Positions 1 through 8,719 of a DNA stretch of 36,800 nucleotides are shown piece by piece. Positions within the stretch are counted from its first letter, which is position 1. Each line of letters begins with the position of its first letter. The notes beneath the pieces are model-generated. The model was not told where the DNA came from. It did no database searches and worked only from the letters and a program-made list of their open reading frames with translations. The DNA comes from Gammaproteobacteria bacterium (GTDB taxonomy: Bacteria; Pseudomonadota; Gammaproteobacteria; Arenicellales; Arenicellaceae). Position numbers and translations under genes: made by a program. The stretch is from NCBI GenBank assembly GCA_013002025.1, contig JABDKW010000064.1:1-36800 (forward strand), given 5' to 3'.

Positions 1-3
1 AAA

Positions 4-834
4 GTGAAAATACAAAAAGGTATGGTGGCGGCGATAACCGGTGCGGGTGGTGGTATTGGGCGTTGTGTAGCTCAGGCGTTGGCCGCGCGAGGTGTGAATC
101 TGGCATTGGCGGATATCGATCAGGCGGCCTTGGAGCAGAGTAAGGCGGCGTGTGCCGCATCGGGCGTGAATATCAGCCTGCATATCTGTGATGTCAGCAG
201 TAATGAGTCGGTGGAGGCGTTTGCTGCCGAGGTGTTGGCTGAGCATGGCAAGGTGAATATTCTGGATAACAATGCCGGCATCACCATTCAAAAGAGTTTT
301 GAGACGCATACGCTGGCTGACTGGGAGCGTATGATGGGAATCAATGTGATGGGGGTTGTGTATGGCTGCCGGGCATTTCTACCGGTGCTGAAAGACGCAG
401 CCAAAAATGACGGCGCGCACATAATTAACATGTCGAGCATGGCTGGGTTTGTCGGCTTGCCTAATCAGGCAACCTATAGCTCTGCAAAAGCCGCGGTCAG
501 AGCAATTAGTGAGACATTGTATGCAGAATTGGCACACGATAATATCGGCGTGACGTCGGTGCACCCCGGCATGATCAATACTGATATGATTCTCGCCACT
601 CTGGATGAATCGGATGACGTGAAACAGGCTGAAAAGAGTTATAAGATGGTCAAGAAAATGGGTATTCCGCCTGAGTACGCGGCACAGCGCATCGTGCGCG
701 CTATTGAAAAGAACCATCTGCGAATTCGTATCGGTAAAGATGCAATCATCGTGGATATTTTAAAGCGCTTACTGCCGGTGGGGTTTAATAAGTTACTGCC
801 GAAGATCGCCGCTAAAGCGCGCGGTCAGAAATAG
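4..834 (+). CDS. SDR-family NAD(P)-dependent oxidoreductase (possible 5' extension outside window)
   Basis: A classical short-chain dehydrogenase/reductase of about 276 residues. Visible motifs are the TGAGGGIG nucleotide-binding loop (residues 12-19), an acidic Asp37 after the second strand that suggests NAD rather than NADP, NNAG (89-92), and the catalytic set Ser145, Tyr158 and Lys162 (YSSAK), then HPGMINTDM. It should oxidise an alcohol or reduce a ketone; the substrate cannot be read. The start is taken as GTG at position 4, giving the usual short N-terminus, but the frame is open to base 1 and an ATG lies at 22, so the true start is uncertain. It precedes an aldehyde dehydrogenase on the same strand, which fits an alcohol-to-aldehyde-to-acid sequence. 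Family certain, substrate unknown. Confidence 0.88.
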   Translation: MKIQKGMVAAITGAGGGIGRCVAQALAARGVNLALADIDQAALEQSKAACAASGVNISLHICDVSSNESVEAFAAEVLAEHGKVNILDNNAGITIQKSFETHTLADWERMMGINVMGVVYGCRAFLPVLKDAAKNDGAHIINMSSMAGFVGLPNQATYSSAKAAVRAISETLYAELAHDNIGVTSVHPGMINTDMILATLDESDDVKQAEKSYKMVKKMGIPPEYAAQRIVRAIEKNHLRIRIGKDAIIVDILKRLLPVGFNKLLPKIAAKARGQK

Positions 835-841
835 CAGTTAA

Positions 842-895
842 CAGTAGTAACACACCAGCAGTAGTAATAATTTATACGCCGACTAGACGAGTCGG
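842..895 (+). other. SDR-ALDH intergenic: direct repeat pair and small hairpin
   Basis: The 84-base gap between the SDR and the aldehyde dehydrogenase holds two copies of CAGTAGTAA (842-850 and 859-867), 17 bases apart start to start, and a 6-bp hairpin CCGACT/AGTCGG (879-884 with 890-895). There is no T-run after the hairpin, so it is not a convincing terminator. The repeat spacing could suit a dimeric regulator, but that is a guess. Confidence 0.35.
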
Positions 896-918
896 TCATC
901 AGCCCGAGGAGGCAAACT

Positions 919-2364
919 ATGAGTAACCAGAAAAAATTTTATATCAACGGCGCATGGGTAGACCCGGTAGTGGCGCGTGATCTGGATGTGATCAACCCCT
1001 CTACAGAAGAAGTGTGTGCCACAATTTCACTGGGCGATCAGGCCGATACCGACGCGGCAGTCGCCGCAGCAAAGGCGGCATTACCAGCCTGGAGTGCGAC
1101 CACGCGAGAGCAGCGTTTGGACTATCTGCAAAAGCTATTAGCCGCCTATCAGGCGCGTGCTGACGATATGGCGGTGGCCATTTCCACCGAAATGGGCGCG
1201 CCAATGAAAGTCGCCAGTACCGCACAAGTCGGTGCCGGCATGGCGCATATCGCCAACACCATTGAAGCACTCAAAACATTTACGTTCGAGGAACCGTTGG
1301 ATGAAGTGAATTCCAATTACGGGATTATTCACGAGCCAATTGGCGTAACGGCATTAATTACGCCCTGGAACTGGCCGATGAATCAGGTCACCTTGAAAGT
1401 GGCGCCAGCGGTGGCTGCCGGTTGCACCATGGTGCTGAAACCATCCGAAATTGCGCCGCTGTCATCAATCGTGTTCGCCGAGATGATGGAAGAGGCTGGA
1501 TTTCCGGCAGGTGTATTTAACATGGTGCATGGTGATGGCCCGGGCGTGGGTACGCAGTTATCTGGCCACCCCGATGTCGACATGGTGTCATTCACCGGCT
1601 CTACCCGTGCGGGCACCGCCATCAGTAAAAACGCGGCCGACTCGGTTAAGCGTGTGGCGTTGGAGCTGGGTGGCAAGGGCGCGAACATTGTTTTCGCAGA
1701 CGCCGACGATAAGGCGGTAATGCGTGGTGCGGGCGGTTGTTTTTACAACAGCGGCCAGTCCTGCAACGCGCCGACGCGTATGATGGTGGAAGCCTCGGCC
1801 TATGAAGCGGCGGTCGCGACTGCGGCAGAAGTGGCGAACAATACGCCGGTCGATGATGCTTCTAAAGATGGCCCGCATATTGGCCCTGTGGTGTCAGAAG
1901 CACAGTACAACAAAATTCAAGCTATGATTGAGCAGGGTATCGCCGAAGGCGCGCGGCTGGTGGCAGGTGGCCCGGGCCGGGCAGAGGGTCATGACAAAGG
2001 TTATTTCGTTAAGCCCACTGTGTTTGCCGACGTAACTCAGGACATGAGCATCGCAAAACAGGAAATTTTTGGCCCGGTATTGTCGATCCTTAAGTTTGAC
2101 AGCGAGGAACAGGCGGTCGCCATGGCCAATGATACGGTGTATGGGCTGACCAACTACATCCAGACTCAGGACGAGGTTCGCGCTCAACGGGTGGCGCGTC
2201 AGTTGAAGTCTGGCATGGTCGAAATCAATGGCCTGGCCTGTACCGCAGTGCCCGCGCCTTTTGGTGGCTACAAGCAATCTGGAAATAGTCGCGAAGGAGG
2301 CCGTTGGGGCCTGGAAGAGTTTTTGGAGACTAAAGTGGTGGGAGGCTGGCAGGCGCAAGCTTAG
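919..2364 (+). CDS. NAD(P)-dependent aldehyde dehydrogenase
   Basis: A full-length ALDH-superfamily enzyme (481 residues) that oxidises an aldehyde to a carboxylic acid in the cytoplasm. The sequence shows PWNWP with the oxyanion-hole Asn151, the cofactor Lys174 in LKPSE, the general base Glu249 in LELGGK, and the nucleophile Cys282 in FYNSGQSC (275-282). The start is well supported by GAGGAGG at 906-912, seven bases or so before the ATG. It lies between an SDR and a sulfatase, 24 bases before the latter, so co-transcription is likely. In context it would convert the aldehyde made by an alcohol dehydrogenase to an acid ready for CoA activation. The exact aldehyde is not readable. It could equally be a generic detoxifying ALDH. 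Confidence 0.93.
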   Translation: MSNQKKFYINGAWVDPVVARDLDVINPSTEEVCATISLGDQADTDAAVAAAKAALPAWSATTREQRLDYLQKLLAAYQARADDMAVAISTEMGAPMKVASTAQVGAGMAHIANTIEALKTFTFEEPLDEVNSNYGIIHEPIGVTALITPWNWPMNQVTLKVAPAVAAGCTMVLKPSEIAPLSSIVFAEMMEEAGFPAGVFNMVHGDGPGVGTQLSGHPDVDMVSFTGSTRAGTAISKNAADSVKRVALELGGKGANIVFADADDKAVMRGAGGCFYNSGQSCNAPTRMMVEASAYEAAVATAAEVANNTPVDDASKDGPHIGPVVSEAQYNKIQAMIEQGIAEGARLVAGGPGRAEGHDKGYFVKPTVFADVTQDMSIAKQEIFGPVLSILKFDSEEQAVAMANDTVYGLTNYIQTQDEVRAQRVARQLKSGMVEINGLACTAVPAPFGGYKQSGNSREGGRWGLEEFLETKVVGGWQAQA

Positions 2365-2388
2365 TACCGTTCTGGTCTTTTAATCATA

Positions 2389-4011
2389 ATGCGTCGACTG
2401 CGCTTTTGGATTGCCACTGCGTTGCTGTTGGCCAGTGCCGCCTCGGTCGCGCAATCGCAGCCCAATATCGTGCTGCTGGTGGCGGATGATCTCGGCTACG
2501 CTGATGTAGGCTTTCGCGGCTCTGATATCGACACACCGGCGCTGGATCGTCTGGCTCGCGAGGGCCGGGTGCTCAATCGCTTTTACACCGCACCAATCTG
2601 TTCGCCTACCCGGGCGGCGTTAATGACCGGGCGGGACCCCATGCGATTGGGCGTGGCCTATAATGTGTTATTGCCGTGGGACAATGGCGGCATCCACCCG
2701 CGCGAGCGTTTTATGTCAGAGAGCTTTCAGGCGGCGGGCTATCAAACCGCCATGATTGGCAAATGGCATTTGGGGCATGCACAGCAGCAGTTCACACCGC
2801 TGGGTCGTGGCTTCGATGAGTTTTACGGCCATCTGCATACTGAGGTGGGCTACTACCCCCCATTTTCTATTGCCGGTGGCAAAGACTTTCAGCACAACGG
2901 CGTGTCGATTGATCACGAAGGCTATGAAACCTTTCTGCTGGCAGAGCATGCGGCCGAGTGGATCAGGCAACGTGATAAACAGAGGCCATTTTTTATCTAT
3001 CTGCCGTTTTTAGCGCCACATGAAAATTTAGAGGCGCCGGACGATTTGATTGAAAAATACCAGGGCCTCAAAGACCAGCGTGATTCGCCACGCAGCCCAT
3101 CGGGCGGCACAGGATTGCTGTCAAAAGTTGCCAGTGGCTCCAGTAAGCGCGCACTGTATGCCGCCGTGGTTGATGCCATGGACCAGGCGATTGGCAAAGT
3201 GCTCGATACGCTGGATAAAGAAGGGCTGACGGACAATACCATTGTGGTTTTCTTCTCAGACAATGGCGCTACCCGCATGGTGGGTCGGGGTGGCGGCGAC
3301 AATGCGCCATTTCGTGGTGGCAAAGCCGAAACCTATGAGGGCGGCATTCGCGTCGTTTCCATGGTGCGCTGGCCAGGTCAGGTGGCAGCCGGCAGCGAGA
3401 CTGACAATATGCTGACCGTGATGGATCTGTTCCCCACGCTGGCCGCGGCGGCCAAGGTGCCGACCGGCAATGAGCTTGAACTGGATGGCGACAATATGCT
3501 GCCAGCCTGGCTGCGCGATGATGTTCCGCCGCGTGACAAAACAGTGTTTTTTGGCTCTGAAATTCCGACCTACGGCAACTTCAATTTCGCCGCGATCACG
3601 GAACATTGGAAATTGGTGCAATGGGTGGAACAAGACCCAGTCTCGACCACCGTGCGTCACGAGTTGTTTAATCTGACTAATGATCCCGGCGAATACAATA
3701 ATCTGGCGCAAAAATATCCAGACAAAGTGCAGAAAATGGCGCGGCAAATACTGGAGTGGCGCGCACTGCACCCTATTAACGGGACGCGCGCGAGGTTGGC
3801 CGCACCACCCGGCTGGCGCGCGCCAAAAGATTGGGCAAGGTACCCGCGGCAAGACGCTGAACTGCAGAACGAGCCTCGTTCCAGCGTTGCCCCCAACCGA
3901 ACCTCTGAGCTTATTCTGGACCGGCGTCTCGGCAAGCGCGGGCGCCTGATTTATAACTGTCAGCCCAGCCGTATCATCGGCGGTCTGTGTCTCAATGAGT
4001 TAATACAATAG
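2389..4011 (+). CDS. exported type I (formylglycine) sulfatase
   Basis: A 540-residue arylsulfatase-family enzyme that hydrolyses sulfate esters. Residues 1-23 form a signal peptide (Arg-rich start, hydrophobic core, AQS end), so it acts in the periplasm or outside. Metal ligands Asp33-Asp34 are followed by CSPTR at 71-75, the C-x-P-x-R signature in which Cys71 is converted to formylglycine. Further active-site elements are IGKWHLGH (123-130), His211, SDNG (Asp291-Asn292) and Lys312. The last 70 or so residues run past the usual fold and contain two cysteines. No clear Shine-Dalgarno precedes the ATG, but the signal peptide fixes the start. It sits four bases before an acyl-CoA dehydrogenase gene, which points to a sulfated carbon source rather than polysaccharide desulfation. 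A maturase (FGE or anSME) is not in the window. Confidence 0.92.
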   Translation: MRRLRFWIATALLLASAASVAQSQPNIVLLVADDLGYADVGFRGSDIDTPALDRLAREGRVLNRFYTAPICSPTRAALMTGRDPMRLGVAYNVLLPWDNGGIHPRERFMSESFQAAGYQTAMIGKWHLGHAQQQFTPLGRGFDEFYGHLHTEVGYYPPFSIAGGKDFQHNGVSIDHEGYETFLLAEHAAEWIRQRDKQRPFFIYLPFLAPHENLEAPDDLIEKYQGLKDQRDSPRSPSGGTGLLSKVASGSSKRALYAAVVDAMDQAIGKVLDTLDKEGLTDNTIVVFFSDNGATRMVGRGGGDNAPFRGGKAETYEGGIRVVSMVRWPGQVAAGSETDNMLTVMDLFPTLAAAAKVPTGNELELDGDNMLPAWLRDDVPPRDKTVFFGSEIPTYGNFNFAAITEHWKLVQWVEQDPVSTTVRHELFNLTNDPGEYNNLAQKYPDKVQKMARQILEWRALHPINGTRARLAAPPGWRAPKDWARYPRQDAELQNEPRSSVAPNRTSELILDRRLGKRGRLIYNCQPSRIIGGLCLNELIQ

Positions 4012-4015
4012 GCAG

Positions 4016-5143
4016 ATGAACTTCGATTTTTCCGAAGATCAAAAACTGCTGCAAAGCGAGGCGCAGAAGTTTTTGCAGCAACAGTGCAGTAATGATTTGG
4101 TGCGCAGTGTCATGGAAGATGGCGAGCGTTTTTACGCCGCCGACTTATGGCAAAAAATGATCGAGCTGGAATGGCCAGGGTTGGCAATTCCTGAACAATA
4201 TGGTGGCCACGGCCTGGGGTATCTTGAACTGTGTGTTCTGGCGCAGGCATTGGGTGGCTCCTTGGCACCGGTGCCATTTTCCTCAACAGTCTATTTGCTT
4301 GGGGAGGCGTTGAAGATGGCCGGCAGTAAACAGCAACAACAGGAACACCTGAGCGACATTGCGGCTGGAAAATTAATCGGCTGCGTGGCGGTCACTGAGA
4401 GGCTTGGAGGCTCGATCCATAACTTGCCGGATAGCCGTGTTATCAATGGCAAATTGAGCGGCCAAAAGGCCATCGTGACCGATGCTATGTGTGCTGATCT
4501 GGCATTGGTATCGGCGCGCAACGCAAACAACGCCTACAGTCTGTATCTGCTGCCATTGGATCAACCGACGGTGACCCGTACGCCGGTCAATACCCTCGAT
4601 CCATCTCGACCCGCAGCCAGATTACAGTTCGATGGCGCAGAGGTTGAGCCGCTGGGTGCGGGTGGCAAGGGACAACAGATTCTCGAAGAAGTGTACGACC
4701 GAGCCGCGGTGCTGTTTGCTTTTGAACAGGTTGGTGGCTGTCAGGCAGCCTTACAAATGGGCATGGCCTACTCCCGTGAGCGCTTTGCATTCGGCCGACC
4801 GGTGGCGTCGTTTCAGGCCATTAAACACAAGTTCGCCGATATGTATGTGGCGCAGGAGATTGCATTAGCGAATGCCTACTATGCGGCCTGGGCGCTGGCC
4901 AGCGATGCGCCCGAATTGCCGCTGGCCGCGGCAACCGCCCGAGTCAGTGCCATCGACGCGTATTTTTTATGCAGTAAAGAAAATTTACAGGCGCATGGCG
5001 GTATGGGGTACACCTGGGAGTTTGACTGTCATCTGCATTACCGGCGTGCCCAGCACTTGAGCGTACATCTAGGTGGTGCGCCAACCTGGAAGAACCAGGT
5101 CGCAACTGAATTATTGGCTACCAAAACGGCAAAGGAGGCTTGA
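4016..5143 (+). CDS. acyl-CoA dehydrogenase, short non-catalytic-type subunit (FadE27-like)
   Basis: A 375-residue flavin acyl-CoA dehydrogenase homologue. The N-terminal helical domain (FSEDQKLL onward) is followed by the AVTE strand (125-128), a helix with YDRA (Asp228), the FAD-contacting segment SRERFAFGRP (253-262) and HGGMGYTW near residue 330. Its length, the AFEQVGG region and the lack of a recognisable catalytic Glu match the smaller partner of the alpha2beta2 acyl-CoA dehydrogenases described for steroid side chains (FadE27/ChsE types). It starts four bases after the sulfatase stop and ends one base before the ATG of a second acyl-CoA dehydrogenase, so the two are probably co-translated and co-assembled. 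A homotetrameric general enzyme remains possible. Confidence 0.87.
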   Translation: MNFDFSEDQKLLQSEAQKFLQQQCSNDLVRSVMEDGERFYAADLWQKMIELEWPGLAIPEQYGGHGLGYLELCVLAQALGGSLAPVPFSSTVYLLGEALKMAGSKQQQQEHLSDIAAGKLIGCVAVTERLGGSIHNLPDSRVINGKLSGQKAIVTDAMCADLALVSARNANNAYSLYLLPLDQPTVTRTPVNTLDPSRPAARLQFDGAEVEPLGAGGKGQQILEEVYDRAAVLFAFEQVGGCQAALQMGMAYSRERFAFGRPVASFQAIKHKFADMYVAQEIALANAYYAAWALASDAPELPLAAATARVSAIDAYFLCSKENLQAHGGMGYTWEFDCHLHYRRAQHLSVHLGGAPTWKNQVATELLATKTAKEA

Positions 5144-5144
5144 G

Positions 5145-6362
5145 ATGGACTTTAATGATACGCCTGAGCAAGCGAAATTCCGCGCCGAAGTGCGAGCCTG
5201 GTTGGCTGACAATGCGCGCCTGCCGCAAGCGGGCCGGTTGGTCAGGGACATGCACCTGCGTTTTGATGAAGCCAAACAGTGGTATCAGAAAAAAGCTGCG
5301 GCTGGCTACGCCTGCCTTGATTGGCCAAAGAAATACGGCGGCGCGGGGCTGACGCCGGTGCATAAGGTGATCTGGTCTGAAGAAGTTGAAAAATACACCG
5401 AACCCGACGATTATTTTGTTATTGGTATTGGTAATTGCGGGCCGGCAGTGATGCATTTTATGCCGGAACAGCGGCGGGCAGAATTATTGCCGCGCATGGC
5501 GAGCGCGCAAGACGTGTGGTGCCAACTCTTTAGTGAGCCGGGCGCGGGCTCCGATCTGGCAGGCTTGCGCACCAGTGCCAGACAATCTGCCAGCGGTGAC
5601 TGGTTAATCAATGGTCAGAAAATTTGGACATCGGGCGCACAAAACAGTGATTACGGGGTGGTGTTGTGTCGTACGGATACCAGCGTTTCAAAATATAAGG
5701 GCCTGACCATGTTTGTTATCGACATGCGCCAGGCCAGCGTGACCGTTAAGCCGATTAAACAAATGGACCGTGGCCAGCACTTTAACGAGGTGTTTTTCAA
5801 TGATGCCCATATTCCCGATGAAAACCGACTCGGCGAGATAAACGGTGGTTGGGAGGCGGCATTGGTAGTGTTGATGAACGAGCGCATGGCCATTACCGCA
5901 TCAGTGCCGGATGGTTTTGCTGAATTTCTAAAATTCGTGCGTCGGGCCGAATTGGCCGGCACACCACTGCGTGAACACCCATTGGTGCGGGATAAGTTAG
6001 CCCAGTGGTACTGTTTACACGCCGGCGTTAAAGCCAGTTATTATCGATTGATTACGGCAGTCGCGCAGGGCGGGGTACCGGGTGCGGAAGGCGCGATTGG
6101 TAAGTTGATAGCCGGGCGTATGAATCAGGAAATTGCCGATTTCAGCTTGCAGTTAATGGGCGAATTCGCCGACCTACACGAGCCCGCTGCGGCGACCGAC
6201 GACGGTTATTTTCAGGATGCAATTCTATACACCCCGGGCATACGCCTGGCGGGCGGTACCGATGAAATCATGCGCAACATAATTGCCGAACAGGTATTGC
6301 GATTGCCGCAGGAGCCGCGCGTTGATAAGGGAATGGCGTTCGAGGATATCCCCGGCGGCTGA
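5145..6362 (+). CDS. acyl-CoA dehydrogenase, catalytic-type subunit (FadE26/FadE28-like)
   Basis: A 405-residue acyl-CoA dehydrogenase; alpha,beta-desaturation of an acyl-CoA is the expected reaction. Start chosen at 5145 because AAAGGAGG lies at 5131-5138 and the protein then begins MDFND like its family; the longer reading from 5073 overlaps the upstream gene. Motifs: LFSEPGAGSDLAGL (129-142), WTSGAQNSDYG (161-171) and GGTDEIMRN (370-378). The usual C-terminal YEGT glutamate is missing (Ala-Gly there), but Glu246 in MNERM sits where isovaleryl-CoA dehydrogenase and FadE26-type subunits carry the catalytic base. This fits an active subunit partnering the preceding gene. The substrate is inferred to be bulky or branched, perhaps a steroid side chain. 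No thiolase or CoA ligase lies nearby to confirm it. Confidence 0.9.
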   Translation: MDFNDTPEQAKFRAEVRAWLADNARLPQAGRLVRDMHLRFDEAKQWYQKKAAAGYACLDWPKKYGGAGLTPVHKVIWSEEVEKYTEPDDYFVIGIGNCGPAVMHFMPEQRRAELLPRMASAQDVWCQLFSEPGAGSDLAGLRTSARQSASGDWLINGQKIWTSGAQNSDYGVVLCRTDTSVSKYKGLTMFVIDMRQASVTVKPIKQMDRGQHFNEVFFNDAHIPDENRLGEINGGWEAALVVLMNERMAITASVPDGFAEFLKFVRRAELAGTPLREHPLVRDKLAQWYCLHAGVKASYYRLITAVAQGGVPGAEGAIGKLIAGRMNQEIADFSLQLMGEFADLHEPAAATDDGYFQDAILYTPGIRLAGGTDEIMRNIIAEQVLRLPQEPRVDKGMAFEDIPGG

Positions 6363-6384
6363 ATAATGCTTGGCTGTACACTCT

Positions 6385-7764
6385 TTAACTAAGCAGGTGC
6401 GGTAACTGCTCCTGTAATCTCGAGCGTTCCTTGACGCAGTCGCCGGTAAGTGCGAAGCCCAGCAGTTCGCCCTGATTGTTTTCAAATTCAGCGATGACGT
6501 TGTTGCCCTCATCCTGCACGATAATCCATTCACCGCTCTCATCGGCTGGTGGTGGGCTCACCACCACTGGGCAGGCCGGTGTTTTGATCGCCACCGGCAT
6601 GGCGGGATAAGATACCCGCGTGGGGCTGCCGGACAGGGTTTTCGCCAGCGCTCTGGCGGCCGCGACCAGTGGCGCCACGTAGACCATCACCAGACCTTCT
6701 ACCTCGGCGCAGTCACCCAGTGCGTAGATATTGGCTGCGCTGGTTTGCAGCAAGGCATTGGTTTGAATACCGCGCTTGACTGCGATACCGCTGCTGGCAG
6801 CCAACTCGGTGCGAGGTCGCACGCCTACTGCTGACAGGACGATATCGGCATCGATTTTGTCGCCATTATCCAGCGAGATGCTGAGCCCATCTGCGGTTTT
6901 ATTTACCGCGCTAGCAAGGCAACCGAAATGAAAGTGAGCACCTTTGCTTTCCAGGCCCCGCTGTACCGCAGCACCAGCCGGTGTCGGCAAGAGCGTGCCC
7001 AGACAGGTTTCCAGTGGGTCGATGCAGTGCACCTCAAAACCGCCATTGAGCAAGTCGTTGCTGTACTCGCAGCCGATCAGGCCGGCGCCGATAATGCACA
7101 CCTTGCGCGCCCCTTGATCCTGCATGGCAGCCTGGAATGTCGCAAAGTCCATCAGATCGTTGACCGAATAAATAGCGTCGGAGGCGTCGCCTGACAGTGG
7201 CGGTGTGATGGTGTCGGCGCCGAGCGCCAAAACCAGTTTACCGTAGCGTAGTATTCCGCTGCCATTATTGAGACTCAGGGTTTGAGCTTCGGTATCGATG
7301 GCGTCCACCTGGGTCATACTCAAGATACTGGCATTGTGCTGAACGGCCATCTCGGCCGAGCTGTATTGCGCCAGATCGTCGGCACTGGTGCCCTTGGTAT
7401 AGCCGGTTGAAAGGGCTGGTTTGGAGTAGGCGCGACCGTCATCGCGGGTCACAATGGTGACCGGCAGGCTGCTGTCCAGTTTGCGCAGGTCTCTAAGCAA
7501 GCCGTAGCCTGCCAGACCCGAACCGATTATGACCACAGGGTCCAGCGGTTCATGGACAATGGGTTGCTCGGTCGAGAGCGGTTGTTGCACGGCGTGATCG
7601 GGCACTTCGATGAGTTCGAAGTCGTCCTTGCCAACGCCACACTCCGGGCACATCCAGTCGTCTGGAATATCTTCAAATTTGGTGCCCGGCGCAATTCCGC
7701 TGTCGGGGTCGCCGACGCTTTCATCGTAGATCCAGCCGCAGACGATGCATTCCCACTGTTTCAC
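6385..7764 (-). CDS. rubredoxin-rubredoxin reductase fusion (FAD, NAD(P)H)
   Basis: A 459-residue fusion. Residues 1-55 are a complete rubredoxin with iron ligands Cys6, Cys9, Cys39 and Cys42 (CIVCG and CPECG). After a linker of about 20 residues comes an FAD/NAD(P)H disulfide-oxidoreductase-fold reductase: GSGLAG (81-86) for FAD, GAGLIG (226-231) for the pyridine nucleotide, and ALGDCAE (Asp351) for FAD. It should pass electrons from NAD(P)H to its own rubredoxin and on to a membrane hydroxylase such as AlkB, or to an oxygen- or NO-reducing partner. Start is GTG at 7764, chosen because rubredoxins begin MxxWxCxxCG. It converges on the acyl-CoA dehydrogenase with 22 bases between stops. The terminal acceptor is not in the window. 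Confidence 0.9.
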   Translation of the reverse strand: MKQWECIVCGWIYDESVGDPDSGIAPGTKFEDIPDDWMCPECGVGKDDFELIEVPDHAVQQPLSTEQPIVHEPLDPVVIIGSGLAGYGLLRDLRKLDSSLPVTIVTRDDGRAYSKPALSTGYTKGTSADDLAQYSSAEMAVQHNASILSMTQVDAIDTEAQTLSLNNGSGILRYGKLVLALGADTITPPLSGDASDAIYSVNDLMDFATFQAAMQDQGARKVCIIGAGLIGCEYSNDLLNGGFEVHCIDPLETCLGTLLPTPAGAAVQRGLESKGAHFHFGCLASAVNKTADGLSISLDNGDKIDADIVLSAVGVRPRTELAASSGIAVKRGIQTNALLQTSAANIYALGDCAEVEGLVMVYVAPLVAAARALAKTLSGSPTRVSYPAMPVAIKTPACPVVVSPPPADESGEWIIVQDEGNNVIAEFENNQGELLGFALTGDCVKERSRLQEQLPHLLS

Positions 7765-7834
7765 TGTTGTTGTTCCAGACTCATAACTAAAGCGTGGATT
7801 TTATCAAATCTCGCTACAGTCGGGCTGCTAAAAT

Positions 7835-8719
7835 ATGTTTATGAAGGATTCTGATAAACGAATAGTTCTCATCACTGGTGCCAGCCGCGGAGTGGGCAAA
7901 GGCACTGCCTTGGCATTAAGTGACAAGGACACCATCACGTATATTACCGGGCGCTCTCAACGATCACACGAGACCTCACCATTACCCGGCACCTTGCCTG
8001 ACACGGCAAGGGATATTGAACAGCGCGGTGGCACGGCCCGGGCTGTCGCTTGCGACCACAGTGATGATGCTCAGATAAAACAACTGATCGAGACCATTAT
8101 TGCTGAGCAAGGTCGCCTGGATATTCTGGTCAACAATGTGTATCAGGTGCCTGATGATCTACTCGAATGGAAGCCATTTTGGGAGCGGCCGCTGGACCAA
8201 CACTGGCATGCCATGATTGACATCGGTATGCGCGCACACTATGTGGCGGCGCGCTATGCCGCCCCGCATATGGTGGCGCGTAAATCAGGCATGATGGTTA
8301 ATATTTCCTCACCCGCAGCACGCGCCTACATCCATTCTGTTATCTACGGTTTAGGCAAAGCCGCCACCGATAAAATGATGCACGATATGGCCAAAGAGCT
8401 GCGCGAGCACAATGTGGCTGCGTTGGCATTGTGGCCGGGAATTGTGAAAACCGAGCGCTTGCAACCAGCATTGGAAGCCGATGCACTGCCGCCTGATTAT
8501 GAACCGCTTAAGAGCGGTATGGAGTCACCCGAGTTCAGTGGGCGCATAATCGATGCGCTGTGGCGGCAAGGCCTGCAAATGCAACACAGTGGTCGCTCCT
8601 GGTGGAACTCGGAACTGGCAAAAGCCTTGGGCGTTACCGACGTAGACGGACATCAACCGGATTCCTATGCCGCGTTTATGGGTGAGCCAGGCGTGCCGCC
8701 AGAGGCGATGATTCAATGA
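7835..8719 (+). CDS. SDR-family oxidoreductase, DHRS1-like
   Basis: A 294-residue short-chain dehydrogenase. It shows TGASRGVG (14-21), TGR after the second strand (38-40), and Ser158, Tyr171 and Lys175 (YGLGK) as catalytic residues. The usual NNAG is replaced by NNVYQ (100-104), and the long insertion before it (EWKPFWERPLDQHW) resembles the DHRS1 group, whose physiological substrates are poorly defined. Translation may start at 7835 or two codons later at 7841; neither has a clear ribosome-binding site. Its stop overlaps the next start as ATGA, so it is probably translationally coupled to the YceI-like gene. It is divergent from the rubredoxin reductase. Confidence 0.88.
   Translation: MFMKDSDKRIVLITGASRGVGKGTALALSDKDTITYITGRSQRSHETSPLPGTLPDTARDIEQRGGTARAVACDHSDDAQIKQLIETIIAEQGRLDILVNNVYQVPDDLLEWKPFWERPLDQHWHAMIDIGMRAHYVAARYAAPHMVARKSGMMVNISSPAARAYIHSVIYGLGKAATDKMMHDMAKELREHNVAALALWPGIVKTERLQPALEADALPPDYEPLKSGMESPEFSGRIIDALWRQGLQMQHSGRSWWNSELAKALGVTDVDGHQPDSYAAFMGEPGVPPEAMIQ

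Noticed and set aside
3256..3852. Minus-strand frame of 198 codons in the sulfatase gene
   Set aside because: Shadow of a well supported gene; no recognisable protein features.
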